From the NCBI RefSeq assembly GCF_002078175.1, contig NZ_MWFK01000002.1, forward strand, positions 2,232,001 to 2,296,000: DNA of 64,000 bases, in the 5' to 3' direction. This document shows positions 1 through 8,092 of this stretch, piece after piece. The stretch is from Streptomyces sp. M41(2017). GTDB taxonomy: Bacteria > Actinomycetota > Actinomycetes > Streptomycetales > Streptomycetaceae. The notes beneath the pieces are model-generated. The model was not told the origin of the DNA and made no database searches. It saw only the letters and a program-made list of their open reading frames with translations. Each line of letters opens with the position of its first letter. The stretch's first letter is position 1. Both the position numbers and the translations under genes were made by a program.

Positions 1-662
1 CGGCGCGTGTCCTCGGTGGCCCCCGCGAACACGAGCGTCCAGTTCGCGCCGGCGAGTGCGAGCCAGTCCGCGGGGCGCGCGTGCACGGCGTCCTCGCCCT
101 CGGTGTCGGCGGTGAACACCCGCGGGGCGTCCGGTTCCTTGCGGGCTCGCCAGAAGAAGCCGCCGTAGCCCGCGCCCGGCCGTCCATTGGTCGCCGGGCT
201 GCCGAGGGAGAGCGTTCGCGCCGTGACGTTCGTGAGCGCGAACGTGAAGTCCAACGCCCAGGCGGAGTCGGTGAGTTCGACGACCGCGACGGTACGGCGT
301 TCGGTCAGCAGGTCGCTGCCCGCGGCCGTCCACCGCAGGTCCTCCACGAAGCCGCCGGGGCCTGCCTCCCGGAAGGTGGCGTGCCGCTGGGCGCCGTGGT
401 TGTCGAGTTCGGTGGGTCCCTCGTCGCGGACGTAGGTGCGCCCGCCCCAGAAGTTGTGCCCCTCGACGTCGGGGACCGCGACACCGACGCCGAGGTGGTG
501 CGCGTGGTCGGCCGGGCTCAGCTCGGTGACGGGGGTGCCGGCCAGGGTCGTGACGGGGTGAAGGTACGGGCGTGGGGAGAGCCGGTCGGGCAGTTCGGGC
601 CGGTGGACGTGGCGGCCCACCGGCCGGCCCGCGGCGCTCAGGACCAGCGAGGTGTCGTTCAT
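1..662 (-). CDS. PmoA-like (DUF6807 family) protein, 3' end outside window
   Basis: About 220 N-terminal residues are visible; the C-terminus lies beyond base 1. The segment around residues 52-80 (ADHAHHLGVGVAVPDVEGHN followed by FWGGRTYVRDEG) is the His-rich signature of the family named methane oxygenase PmoA/DUF6807. These proteins have a galactose-mutarotase-like beta-sandwich fold and usually sit in sugar-catabolic operons; despite the name they are not known monooxygenases. The ATG at 662 overlaps the stop of the upstream oxidoreductase gene (ATGA), so the two are translationally coupled as the last visible genes of the minus-strand sugar-acid operon. A role in carbohydrate binding or processing is inference from context only. 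Confidence 0.75.
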   Translation of the reverse strand, partial: MNDTSLVLSAAGRPVGRHVHRPELPDRLSPRPYLHPVTTLAGTPVTELSPADHAHHLGVGVAVPDVEGHNFWGGRTYVRDEGPTELDNHGAQRHATFREAGPGGFVEDLRWTAAGSDLLTERRTVAVVELTDSAWALDFTFALTNVTARTLSLGSPATNGRPGAGYGGFFWRARKEPDAPRVFTADTEGEDAVHARPADWLALAGANWTLVFAGATEDTR

Positions 663-1894
663 CCGGTGCTCACCTCTTTCGGGAGCGCCCAGGGGGCGCC
701 CAGTTCGGAGTAGAGGGCGAGGGTGTCGGCCGCCGCGGCGACGAGCGCGTCGATGCCGCGTACGGCACGGCGGTTCTCGCCGGGCGGCGCACTCCAGGCG
801 CAGGGGGGCAGCGCGACGGGCTCGGGTGCCCGCCGGACCGCTTCCACGACCTTCATGAACGCGCCGGTCGCCGCGGGCGGGACCAGGAGTTCGACGCCGT
901 CCCTCAGATGCGCGACGAGGTTCTCCAGCAGGTCGGTGCGGCCGTACACGGTCTCCTCCGGGCCGTGCCCGGACCGCTGCACCAGGAGCCGGTCCTGCTT
1001 GTACCAGAAGGTGATCCGGCCTTCCGTGCCGTGCACGACGACGTACGGTTCCCCCGGGTTCTCGGCGCAGAGCGTCGCCGCGACGGTGATCGCGCGCTCC
1101 GTGGTCGTGACCCGCACGCACGAGGTGTCGTCGGACTCGATGTCGTTGGCGCGCAGCAGCTCCGTCACGATGCCGGTGACGTCCTCGGCGCGGGTCGAGC
1201 CGTCCAGGGCGAGGGCGGTGGCGACGGCGTGGGCCAGCGGGTTCGTCAGCACGCCGTCGACCACGTCCGCGCCGTCGAGCCGCCGCCTGCCGGCCCACGG
1301 CGCGCGCCGGTAGTACGCCTCGTCCCGGGCCCAGGCTCCCGCCGCGCCGATGCCGGTCACCCGGCCGAGCGCGCCCCGGGCGATCAGTTCCCGGACGGCG
1401 GGCACGGCGTGCGAGCCGAGGGACTGGAAGCCGATCTGGCAGGCGACGCCCGCGGCGGCGACGCCGTCGGCCATCCGCCGGAACGCGGCGTAGGACGGCG
1501 CGGGCGGCTTCTCCAGGAGCAGGTGGACGCCACGGCGCGCCGCGGTCAGCGCCAGGTCGGTGTGGGTGGGGATGGGGGTGCAGATCACCGCGATCACGGC
1601 GCCGGTGCTGTCGAGCAGGGCCCCCAGGTCGGCGGACTGCTCGACGTGCTGCCCGTCGAGTTCGGCCGCGCCGAGCGGCGTCAGCTCGCACACGCCGGCG
1701 AGACGCAGGAGCCCCTCGCCCTGGAGCCTGCGGATGTTCTCCAGGTGCCGGCGGCCGTGGCCCCGGGCTCCCGCGAGGACGACGGGCAGCGGGAGTGCGG
1801 TGGCCCGCCGGGGCGCGGTGCCGCCCGGGGACGGACGCCGCTCGGCTTCTCCGTTCGCCTGCCCGGTCCGGCCGGGCCGCGCCGCGGGCGTCAT
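659..1894 (-). CDS. Gfo/Idh/MocA family NAD(P)-dependent oxidoreductase
   Basis: 411 residues. A Rossmann nucleotide-binding stretch begins near residue 37 (PVVLAGARGHGRRH) after a disordered Gly/Arg/Pro-rich leader of about 30 residues. The family's EKP motif is present (LLLEKPPAPS, near residues 126-135), with its dinucleotide/catalytic lysine. The C-terminal half is the alpha/beta domain that binds sugar or inositol substrates. Such enzymes oxidise or reduce sugars, inositols or sugar acids in the cytosol. The start ATG at 1894 overlaps the permease stop (ATGA), supporting this start even though the N-terminal leader is unusual. The substrate cannot be read from the sequence; it probably matches the sugar imported by the adjacent permeases. 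Confidence 0.85.
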   Translation of the reverse strand: MTPAARPGRTGQANGEAERRPSPGGTAPRRATALPLPVVLAGARGHGRRHLENIRRLQGEGLLRLAGVCELTPLGAAELDGQHVEQSADLGALLDSTGAVIAVICTPIPTHTDLALTAARRGVHLLLEKPPAPSYAAFRRMADGVAAAGVACQIGFQSLGSHAVPAVRELIARGALGRVTGIGAAGAWARDEAYYRRAPWAGRRRLDGADVVDGVLTNPLAHAVATALALDGSTRAEDVTGIVTELLRANDIESDDTSCVRVTTTERAITVAATLCAENPGEPYVVVHGTEGRITFWYKQDRLLVQRSGHGPEETVYGRTDLLENLVAHLRDGVELLVPPAATGAFMKVVEAVRRAPEPVALPPCAWSAPPGENRRAVRGIDALVAAAADTLALYSELGAPWALPKEVSTG

Positions 1895-2799
1895 CCCTTC
1901 ACCGCCCCCGCGCTGAACCCGGTGATCAGCCACTTCTGGATGAACGCGAAGACGACGACCACGGGGACGGCGGCGATGATGCCGCCCGCGGCGAGCGCTC
2001 CCAGGTCGACGCTGTCGGAGCTCATCAGGGTGTTGAGCCCCACCGGGATGGTCTGCTTGCCCTGGTCGCTCAGGAACATCAGGGCGAACAGGAAGTGGTT
2101 CCAGGCGTGTACGAAGGCGAACGAGCCGACGGCGATCAACCCGGGCCGCAGCAGCGGCAGGACGACGATCCTGAAGGCGTCGAAGCGGTTGCAGCCGTCC
2201 ACCCAGGCGGCCTCCTCCAGGGAGTACGGCACGTTCCGGATGAACCCGCTGATCAGGATCATCGACAGCGGCAGCTGGAAGACGGTCTCCGCGATGACCA
2301 CGCTGGCCAGCGAGTTGATCATCTGGAGCTTGGCGAAGATCTGGAAGAGCGGGACCAGGAGCAGGGCGCCCGGGACGAACTGGGAGCAGAGCAGCGCCAG
2401 CAGGAAGCCGCGCTTGATCCTGAAGTCGAAGCGGGCGAGCGCGTAGCCGCCGGCGAGCGCGACGAGGGTCGTCATCACCAGGGTGGCGACGGCGATGAGC
2501 ACGCTGTTCTGGAAGTAGGTCCCGAAGCTGCGCTCGGTCCACACCTTGTCGAAGTGGTCGAAGGTCATGGGCCAGGGCACGAGCGAGGTCGACCCGGCGG
2601 GGCGCAGCGCGAAGAGCAGGATCCAGTAGAACGGGATCAGGGTGAAGAGCAGGTAGAGGCCCAGGGGGACGTAGATGTGCCACCGGGGTACCTCGTCCCA
2701 GGCGCGGTGCCGGGACCGCGTGCGCGGGCGCGGCGGCGGCTCCTCGGCGGGCGGGGCGGGCGCGGCCGGGGCGATCGTGTCGGCGTCCTTGGTGATCAC
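1891..2799 (-). CDS. Carbohydrate ABC transporter permease (MalG type)
   Basis: 302 residues with a long Pro/Arg-rich cytoplasmic N-terminus (1-40) followed by six predicted membrane segments. The EAA loop that contacts the ATPase is at about 195-220 (EEAAWVDGCNRFDAFRIVVL). It belongs to the CUT1-type MalG family and forms the membrane channel with the permease encoded just upstream. GTG at 2799 is chosen because it forms a GTGA overlap with the upstream permease stop. No ATPase gene is present, so energy coupling by a shared ATPase encoded elsewhere (MsiK in Streptomyces) is likely by family precedent. Confidence 0.9.
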   Translation of the reverse strand: MITKDADTIAPAAPAPPAEEPPPRPRTRSRHRAWDEVPRWHIYVPLGLYLLFTLIPFYWILLFALRPAGSTSLVPWPMTFDHFDKVWTERSFGTYFQNSVLIAVATLVMTTLVALAGGYALARFDFRIKRGFLLALLCSQFVPGALLLVPLFQIFAKLQMINSLASVVIAETVFQLPLSMILISGFIRNVPYSLEEAAWVDGCNRFDAFRIVVLPLLRPGLIAVGSFAFVHAWNHFLFALMFLSDQGKQTIPVGLNTLMSSDSVDLGALAAGGIIAAVPVVVVFAFIQKWLITGFSAGAVKG

Positions 2800-3731
2800 T
2801 TGTCCCCGCCTCCGAACTTGCTCAGCCGCAGATAGACGATCGAGCAGAACAGCAGAATCACGAACGCGACGGCGGTCAGGGCCGAGGCGTAGCCGAAGTT
2901 GTGGGCGTCGACGCTGGTGTTGGCGATGTACAGGGGCAGGGTCGTCGTCTCCCCCGCGGGTCCGCCGCCGGTCAGGGTGTAGAGCAGGTCGACGTTGTTG
3001 AACTCCCACACCGCGCGCAACAGCGTGGACAGGACGATCGCGTCCTTGAGGTGCGGCAGGGTGATGTGCAGGAACTGCCGGACGCGGCTCGCCCCGTCGA
3101 CCTCGGCGGCCTCGTACAGGTCCTTGGAGACGGACTGGAGGTCGGCGAGGATCAGGATTGCGAAGAAGGGCACACCCCGCCACAGGTCGGCGACGACCGC
3201 CGCCGGGAAGACGGTGGAGGTGTCCGAGAGCCAGCTCGTGCCGTACGAGCCGATGCCCGCGTCGGCGAGGTAACGGGTGATGCCTGTCTGGGAGTTGTAG
3301 AGCAGCACCCAGATCGCCGAGGTCAGCACACCGGAGACGGCCCACGGCGAGAAGACCAGCGCACGCCCGACGGCCCGGCCGACGAAGGTCTGGTTGACGA
3401 TCAGCGCGAGCGCCAGGCCGAACAGCAGCTGGAGCCCGACCTCGACGACGACCCATTTCGCGCTGAAGGTGAGGGTGTCCCAGAACTGCGGGTCGGCGGT
3501 GAAGGCGTGCACGAAGTTGTCGAAGCCGGCGTATCCGTTGCGCCAGGGTTTGGTGGGGTTGTAGTTCTGCAGGCTGTAGTAGAAGACGCTGACGACGGGG
3601 TAGGCGATGAAGCCCAGCATCAGCAGCGCCGCCGGGGCGATCAGCAGATACGGGAGCCTGCGCGGGGTCGCGGAGGCACGGCGCCGCCGGGGTGGCGCGG
3701 GCGGTTTCGCCACGGCTGCGGCTTGGGCCAT
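2796..3731 (-). CDS. Sugar ABC transporter permease (MalF type)
   Basis: 311 residues. A basic, Pro-rich N-terminus (1-27) is followed by six hydrophobic helices. The EAA motif lies near 206-228 (LYEAAEVDGASRVRQFLHIT). It pairs with the MalG-type permease immediately downstream. The gene begins the transporter half of the operon after a gap of about 100 bp, where a LacI-type palindrome sits. Unusually for a CUT1 system, no extracellular binding-protein gene precedes it, so the binding protein must be encoded elsewhere or was lost. Confidence 0.9.
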   Translation of the reverse strand: MAQAAAVAKPPAPPRRRRASATPRRLPYLLIAPAALLMLGFIAYPVVSVFYYSLQNYNPTKPWRNGYAGFDNFVHAFTADPQFWDTLTFSAKWVVVEVGLQLLFGLALALIVNQTFVGRAVGRALVFSPWAVSGVLTSAIWVLLYNSQTGITRYLADAGIGSYGTSWLSDTSTVFPAAVVADLWRGVPFFAILILADLQSVSKDLYEAAEVDGASRVRQFLHITLPHLKDAIVLSTLLRAVWEFNNVDLLYTLTGGGPAGETTTLPLYIANTSVDAHNFGYASALTAVAFVILLFCSIVYLRLSKFGGGDK

Positions 3732-3775
3732 GACAGTTTCTCCGTTCGCAGTGGGGCGGGTACAGCGAGTACAGG

Positions 3776-3783
3776 AAGCGCTT
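3776..3783. promoter_or_regulatory. Candidate LacI-type operator before the permease genes
   Basis: AAGCGCTT is a perfect palindrome with a central CG, within GGAAGCGCTTGC (3774-3785). It resembles operators of Streptomyces LacI-family sugar repressors, for example the CebR site TGGGAGCGCTCCCA. It lies 45 bp upstream of the first permease start, in the only sizeable gap of the operon. This suggests the transporter genes can be controlled separately from the GntR-led half. No lacI gene is in the window. Confidence 0.4.
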
Positions 3784-3830
3784 GCTACGACCCCATGGGT
3801 TCGGCACTTCCCTGTGCGGGTGCGGGCACC

Positions 3831-5552
3831 TCAGCCCGCGTACGGGTCCTGCACCGTTCCCGGCCGGGCCAGGAACGCGAAGTCGCAGCCGGTGTCGGCC
3901 TGGGTGATCTGCTCGGTGTAGAGCGCGCCGTAGCCGCGTTCGTACCGGACGGGGGGCGGCGTCCACTGGGCCCGCCTGCGCTCCAGCTCCGTGTCGTCCA
4001 CGTCGAGCCGGAGTGACCGTGCGGCGACGTCGAGGGTGATCGGGTCGCCGGTGCGCACCAGGGCGAGCGGGCCGCCGACGTACGACTCGGGCGCCACGTG
4101 CAGCACGCAGGTGCCGTAACTCGTGCCGCTCATCCGGGCGTCGGAGATCCGCACCATGTCCCGGACGCCCTGCTTGAGCAGGTACTCGGGGATGGGAAGC
4201 ATGCCGTACTCGGGCATGCCGGGACCGCCCTTGGGCCCGGCGCCCCGCAGCACCAGCACGCTGTCCGCGGTGATGCCGAGCGACGGGTCGTCGATGGTCC
4301 GCTGCATCGTGCGGTAGTCGTCGAAGACGACCGCGGGGCCGGTGTGCCGGAGCAGGTGCGGCTCGGCGGCGATGTGCTTGATGACGGCTCCGTCCGGGCA
4401 GAGGTTGCCCCGCAGGACGGCCACCCCTCCCTCCGCCGCCACCGGGTTCTCCCGGGGGCGGATGACGTCGTCGTCGTGCACCCGCGCGTCCGCCAGCTGC
4501 TCGCGCAGGCTGTCGTGGGACACCGTGGGCCGGTCCAGGTGCAGCAGGTCGGTGATCCGCGACAGGAACCCGGGCAGCCCGCCCGCGAAGTGGAAGTCCT
4601 CCATGAGGTACGTCCGTCCGCCGGGCCGGACGTTGGCGAGCACCGGCACGGTCCGGGCGATCCGGTCGAAGTCGTCGAGCGTGAGGGTGACACCGGCGCG
4701 TCCGGCCATGGCGATCAGATGGATCACGGCGTTCGTCGAGCCGCCCAGGCCGAGCACCGTCGTCACCGCGTCCTCGAAGGCGTCGGCGGTGAGGATGTCG
4801 CTCAACCGACGGTCCTGGCGCACGAGTTCGACGATCCGGAGGCCGGCGGCCGCGGCCATCCGCTCGTGCCCCGAGTCGACGGCGGGGATGCTCGACGCGC
4901 CGGGCACGGTGACGCCGAGCGCCTCCGCGGCGGCCGTCAGCGTGGACGCCGTACCCATCGTCATGCAGTGCCCCGGCGACCGCGCGAGCCCGCTCTCCAG
5001 CTCGGCGATCTCGCAGTCGCCGATGAGTCCGGCACGCCGGTCGTCCCAGTACTTCCACATGTCGGTGCCCGAGCCGAGGACCTCGTTGCGCCAGTGGCCC
5101 GGGAGCATCGGCCCGGCCGGCACGAAGACGGCCGGCAGGTCGACCGAGGCCGCGCCCATGAGCAGCGCGGGGGTCGACTTGTCGCAGCCGCCCATCAGTA
5201 CCGCGCCGTCGACGGGGTACGACCGCAGCAATTCCTCCGTCTCCATGGCGAGGAGGTTGCGGTAGAGCATCGGGGTCGGCTTCTGGAAGGTCTCGCTCAG
5301 CGTGGACACCGGGAATTCGAGCGGGAATCCCCCGGCCTGCCACACGCCCCGCTTCACGGCCTGTGCCCGCTCACGCAGGTGGACGTGGCAGGGGTTGATG
5401 TCGGACCAGGTGTTGAGGATCGCGACGACCGGCTTGCCGAGGTGTTCCTCGGGAAGGTAGCCGAGCTGCCGGGTCCGGGCCCGGTGGCTGAACGAGCGGA
5501 GCCCCTCGGTGCCGTACCACTGATGGCTGCGCAGGTCCTCGGGCCGCTTCAC
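3831..5552 (-). CDS. IlvD/Edd family sugar-acid dehydratase
   Basis: 573 residues, full length for the family of [Fe-S]-dependent dehydratases (dihydroxy-acid, 6-phosphogluconate, arabinonate and xylonate dehydratases). The three cluster-ligand cysteines are visible: C55 (INPCHVHL), C123 (GGCDKST) and C196 (PGHCMTMG). K125 in CDKS matches the carbamylated Mg-ligand lysine. The reaction converts an aldonate to a 2-keto-3-deoxy acid in the cytosol. Its neighbours (DHDPS-type lyase, sugar permeases, GntR regulator) favour a pentonate/hexonate dehydratase over branched-chain amino acid IlvD. GTG at 5552 is taken as start because it overlaps the stop of the lyase gene (GTGA). Confidence 0.87.
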   Translation of the reverse strand: MKRPEDLRSHQWYGTEGLRSFSHRARTRQLGYLPEEHLGKPVVAILNTWSDINPCHVHLRERAQAVKRGVWQAGGFPLEFPVSTLSETFQKPTPMLYRNLLAMETEELLRSYPVDGAVLMGGCDKSTPALLMGAASVDLPAVFVPAGPMLPGHWRNEVLGSGTDMWKYWDDRRAGLIGDCEIAELESGLARSPGHCMTMGTASTLTAAAEALGVTVPGASSIPAVDSGHERMAAAAGLRIVELVRQDRRLSDILTADAFEDAVTTVLGLGGSTNAVIHLIAMAGRAGVTLTLDDFDRIARTVPVLANVRPGGRTYLMEDFHFAGGLPGFLSRITDLLHLDRPTVSHDSLREQLADARVHDDDVIRPRENPVAAEGGVAVLRGNLCPDGAVIKHIAAEPHLLRHTGPAVVFDDYRTMQRTIDDPSLGITADSVLVLRGAGPKGGPGMPEYGMLPIPEYLLKQGVRDMVRISDARMSGTSYGTCVLHVAPESYVGGPLALVRTGDPITLDVAARSLRLDVDDTELERRRAQWTPPPVRYERGYGALYTEQITQADTGCDFAFLARPGTVQDPYAG

Positions 5553-6457
5553 AGGGGCCACCCGGCGGCTATGGCGGCGACCTCGGAGCGCTCGCTCTCG
5601 GCCAGCGGCCGGCTGGGCGGGCGCACGTCGCGGCGGCACAGACCGAGCGAGGCCAGTGCCTCCTTGACCACGGTCACGTTGTTCGCGGAGGCGTTGGCCC
5701 CGCGCAGCTCCTCGAAGCGGCGGATCTGCTCCCAGACCTTCATCGCGGCGGGGTAGTCGCCGGACCGGAGCGCTTCGATCATGTTCAGGGAGAGGGTCGG
5801 AGCGACGTTCACCAGGCCCGAGGTGAAGCCGGTGGCCCCGGCCGAGAAGTAGGAGGGCGCGTACGGTTCGGCGAGTCCGGCGACCCAGACGAACCGTTCC
5901 AGCCCGGCGTCCCGCGCGAAGGCGGCGAAGCGGGCGGCGTCGGGGACGGCGTACTTCACTCCGACGACGTTCGGGCAGGCGTCCGCGAGTTCGGCGAGCC
6001 GCTCGCCCGGGAGCAGCGGGTTGCGGAGGTACGGGACGACACCCAGGTCGGGCACGGCCTCGGCGACGGCCCGGTGGTAGTCGACCCAGCCGCCCTCGGA
6101 GACGTAGGGATGGACGGGCTGATGGACCATCACCATCGCCGCACCGAGGCCCGCGGCGTGTCGTGCGGAGGCGACGGCGGTCGGCACGTCGTGGCCGACC
6201 CCGGCGAGCACGACCGCCCGGTCACCGGCCTCCTCGACGGTCCACTCCAGGACGAGCCGCCGCTCTTCGGGGGTGAGGGCGTAGAACTCGCCGGTGTTGC
6301 CGTTGGGGGTGAGGGTGCGGACCCCGCCGTCGATCAGCCGGCGCAGCAGGGCCCGGTGGGCGGCGCGGTCGACGCTGCCGTCCTCGGCGAACGGTGTCAC
6401 CGGGATCGCCACGACCTCGGCGAGGGCGGTCCGCTGGGTCTCGAACGTCGCTGTCAT
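5549..6457 (-). CDS. DHDPS/NAL-superfamily 2-keto-3-deoxy-acid lyase or dehydratase
   Basis: 302 residues, a (beta/alpha)8 class I aldolase-fold enzyme of the dihydrodipicolinate synthase/N-acetylneuraminate lyase superfamily. The Schiff-base lysine is K168 (VVGVKYAV) and the catalytic tyrosine is Y143 (VVPYLRNP). The substrate-carboxylate loop is NGNTGEF near 52-58. Located directly after the GntR regulator and before a sugar-acid dehydratase, it most likely handles the 2-keto-3-deoxy acid made by that dehydratase, by retro-aldol cleavage or dehydration. Lysine biosynthesis is unlikely in this context. ATGA overlap with the regulator fixes the start. Confidence 0.82.
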   Translation of the reverse strand: MTATFETQRTALAEVVAIPVTPFAEDGSVDRAAHRALLRRLIDGGVRTLTPNGNTGEFYALTPEERRLVLEWTVEEAGDRAVVLAGVGHDVPTAVASARHAAGLGAAMVMVHQPVHPYVSEGGWVDYHRAVAEAVPDLGVVPYLRNPLLPGERLAELADACPNVVGVKYAVPDAARFAAFARDAGLERFVWVAGLAEPYAPSYFSAGATGFTSGLVNVAPTLSLNMIEALRSGDYPAAMKVWEQIRRFEELRGANASANNVTVVKEALASLGLCRRDVRPPSRPLAESERSEVAAIAAGWPL

Positions 6458-7116
6458 TCCTGCCCGTCCTCCACCCGGCCCTGGGGGAAGGCCCGTTGTA
6501 CGAATGACGCGATGTGGGCGTGCAGCGCTCCGGCCGCTCCGTCGGCGTCGCCGGCGAGCGCGAGCCGCAGGATCTCCCGGTGTTCGCTCGCCTCCCGTTC
6601 CCAGGAGGGGTCGGCGGCCCAGGCGACCGCCGAGACGAGGGCCGCCTGGTCGCGGACCTCGTCGAGCATCCGGCCGAGCAGCGGATTGCCGCAGGACACG
6701 TAGAGGGCGCGGTGGAACTCCCGGTTGGCGAGGGAGCGTTCGGCGGTGTCGTCGGCGCCGTCGGCGCGGGTCAGCGCGTCCCGGGCGGCGTCGAGGCCGG
6801 CGCCGAGGCGCACCGACCGGCGCAGCGCCTCGGGTTCGAGGAGCAGCCGCACGTCGTAGACCTCGCGCGCCATGTCCGCGTCCACCATGCGCACCGTGAC
6901 GCCCTTGTACTGGTTCATCACGACGAGCCCGGTGCCGGCCAGGGTCTTGAGCGCCTCGCGCACGGGTGTCTTCGACACACCGAACTGTGCGGCGAGGTCG
7001 GTCTCGACCAGGGCCGCCCCCGGCGGCAACTGCCCGGTGAGGATGCGGTGTTTGATCCCGTCCAGCACCACCTGGGTGCGGGACGGGATCGGGGTGGGCA
7101 TGGGCACAGCCGTCAT
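6454..7116 (-). CDS. GntR-family (FCD domain, FadR subfamily) transcriptional regulator
   Basis: 220 residues. A winged helix-turn-helix occupies about 12-75, with the GntR signature around residues 40-60 (DLAAQFGVSKTPVREALKTL). An all-helical FCD ligand-binding domain follows (about 85-205) with metal-binding His/Asp positions (NREFHRALY and EHREIL). FadR-subfamily members commonly sense oxidised substrates such as sugar acids and are released from DNA by them. It is the first gene of the minus-strand operon, coupled by ATGA to the lyase gene, and probably autoregulates through the repeats just upstream at 7131-7169. Confidence 0.9.
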   Translation of the reverse strand: MTAVPMPTPIPSRTQVVLDGIKHRILTGQLPPGAALVETDLAAQFGVSKTPVREALKTLAGTGLVVMNQYKGVTVRMVDADMAREVYDVRLLLEPEALRRSVRLGAGLDAARDALTRADGADDTAERSLANREFHRALYVSCGNPLLGRMLDEVRDQAALVSAVAWAADPSWEREASEHREILRLALAGDADGAAGALHAHIASFVQRAFPQGRVEDGQE

Positions 7117-7130
7117 GCGCGCCTCTCGTA

Positions 7131-7169
7131 TCTCACATATCGCGTCTCATATATGACGTACGAAGTACG
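7131..7169. promoter_or_regulatory. Candidate GntR operator region
   Basis: Upstream of the GntR gene there is an AT-rich island in otherwise GC-rich DNA. It contains a near direct repeat (TCTCACATAT at 7131-7140 and TCTCATATAT at 7145-7154), a perfect 10-bp palindrome TCATATATGA (7147-7156), and an inverted repeat CGTAC-GAA-GTACG (7157-7169). The spacing to the start at 7116 fits promoter and operator. Assignment to this regulator is inference. Confidence 0.4.
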
Positions 7170-7259
7170 ACGCGTTGAAAGTAGGAGAGGCGCCTCGCCC
7201 CGTCAACACTTCTGACAGGAAAACCGGTTGGAGGATCCGGAACGGGCCGCGGACAGGCC

Positions 7260-7847
7260 CTACGGGGTCCATCCGGGGTCGCGGCCGCTGAGCCCGATCG
7301 CGCGGTCGAGGAGGGGTGTGTCGTCGGGCACCGCCACGACGGGACCGAAGATGCCTCCGCCGCCCGTCGGGTCCTCGGCCACGGCCACGAGGAAACCGTG
7401 CGCGGCCTGCAGGGCCGCCGCGTCGGGGGCGTACTCCTGGCCGGTGGCGCGGGCGAGGTCCCAGCCGTGCACGACGAGTTCGTCGGCGACCACGGCACCC
7501 GCCACCGGGCCCGGCAGGGTCACCCCGCCCGCCCGGGTGGTGCCGGTCCAGGCGGCCGGGTCGCGCCAGGCGTCGGCGAGCTCGTCGAGCGCCTTCGGAA
7601 GAGCCTCCCGCCAGTCGGGCCCGATGTCGGGCAGCGCGGAGTCGGGGGCGGTGTCGGTGGTCGCACCCAGGTCCTTCCGCGCGGCGTCCCGGAAGGCGAC
7701 GGCCAGGCCCGTCAGGTGTCCGAGGAGGTGGTGCACCGCGTACTCCGGGCACGGGGTGGCGCCGTCGAGGTGCGCGTCCGTGACGCCCTCCGCGAGACGC
7801 GCCACGATCAGGGCCTGCGGCCCGAGGTCGAAGGTCTGGCCGGTCAT
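7260..7847 (-). CDS. TIGR03086-type (DinB/mycothiol maleylpyruvate isomerase-like fold) protein
   Basis: 195 residues. The N-terminal helical bundle carries HHLLGHL (around 44-50) and a later HGWDLARATG motif, which are the metal-binding and core signatures of the actinobacterial TIGR03086 family related to mycothiol-dependent maleylpyruvate isomerase. Members are putative metal-dependent, thiol-linked enzymes, mostly uncharacterised. The ATG at 7847 is preceded by a good Shine-Dalgarno (AAGGAG). The gene is monocistronic, divergent from the serine hydrolase gene. Confidence 0.75.
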   Translation of the reverse strand: MTGQTFDLGPQALIVARLAEGVTDAHLDGATPCPEYAVHHLLGHLTGLAVAFRDAARKDLGATTDTAPDSALPDIGPDWREALPKALDELADAWRDPAAWTGTTRAGGVTLPGPVAGAVVADELVVHGWDLARATGQEYAPDAAALQAAHGFLVAVAEDPTGGGGIFGPVVAVPDDTPLLDRAIGLSGRDPGWTP

Positions 7848-7891
7848 CCGCTTCTCCTTGGCATGTACGAACCCGGGGTCTCCGGGAACGT

Positions 7892-7914
7892 GGGTCCACT
7901 CCTGATGTGGACCC
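7892..7914. repeat. Perfect 8-bp inverted repeat in divergent promoter region
   Basis: GGGTCCAC (7892-7899) and GTGGACCC (7907-7914) flank a 7-nt spacer, 45 bp upstream of the TIGR03086-type gene and about 180 bp upstream of the serine hydrolase gene. The size fits a dimeric regulator site or a small hairpin. No regulator gene lies beside it. Confidence 0.4.
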
Positions 7915-8092
7915 CGCCGGCGGGCGGAAATCATCGGTTGCCGGCGACGGCCCCCGCCCCGGCCGCCGGGGAGGGGGCCGGCCGACCCCCTGCCGTGCGC
8001 CCGCTCCGCCGTATGCAGCAGCGGCGCGGGCGGACGGCGGGCCCGGGCTCGAAGCTGGGCGTGCCCTGCCTCCGTCGACTCGGGAGAACCCC

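Noticed and set aside
659..5343. Very long antisense and alternative-frame open reading frames across the sugar-acid operon
   Set aside because: They are low-complexity Arg/Pro/Gly products of high-GC DNA, overlap well-supported genes and have no family features.
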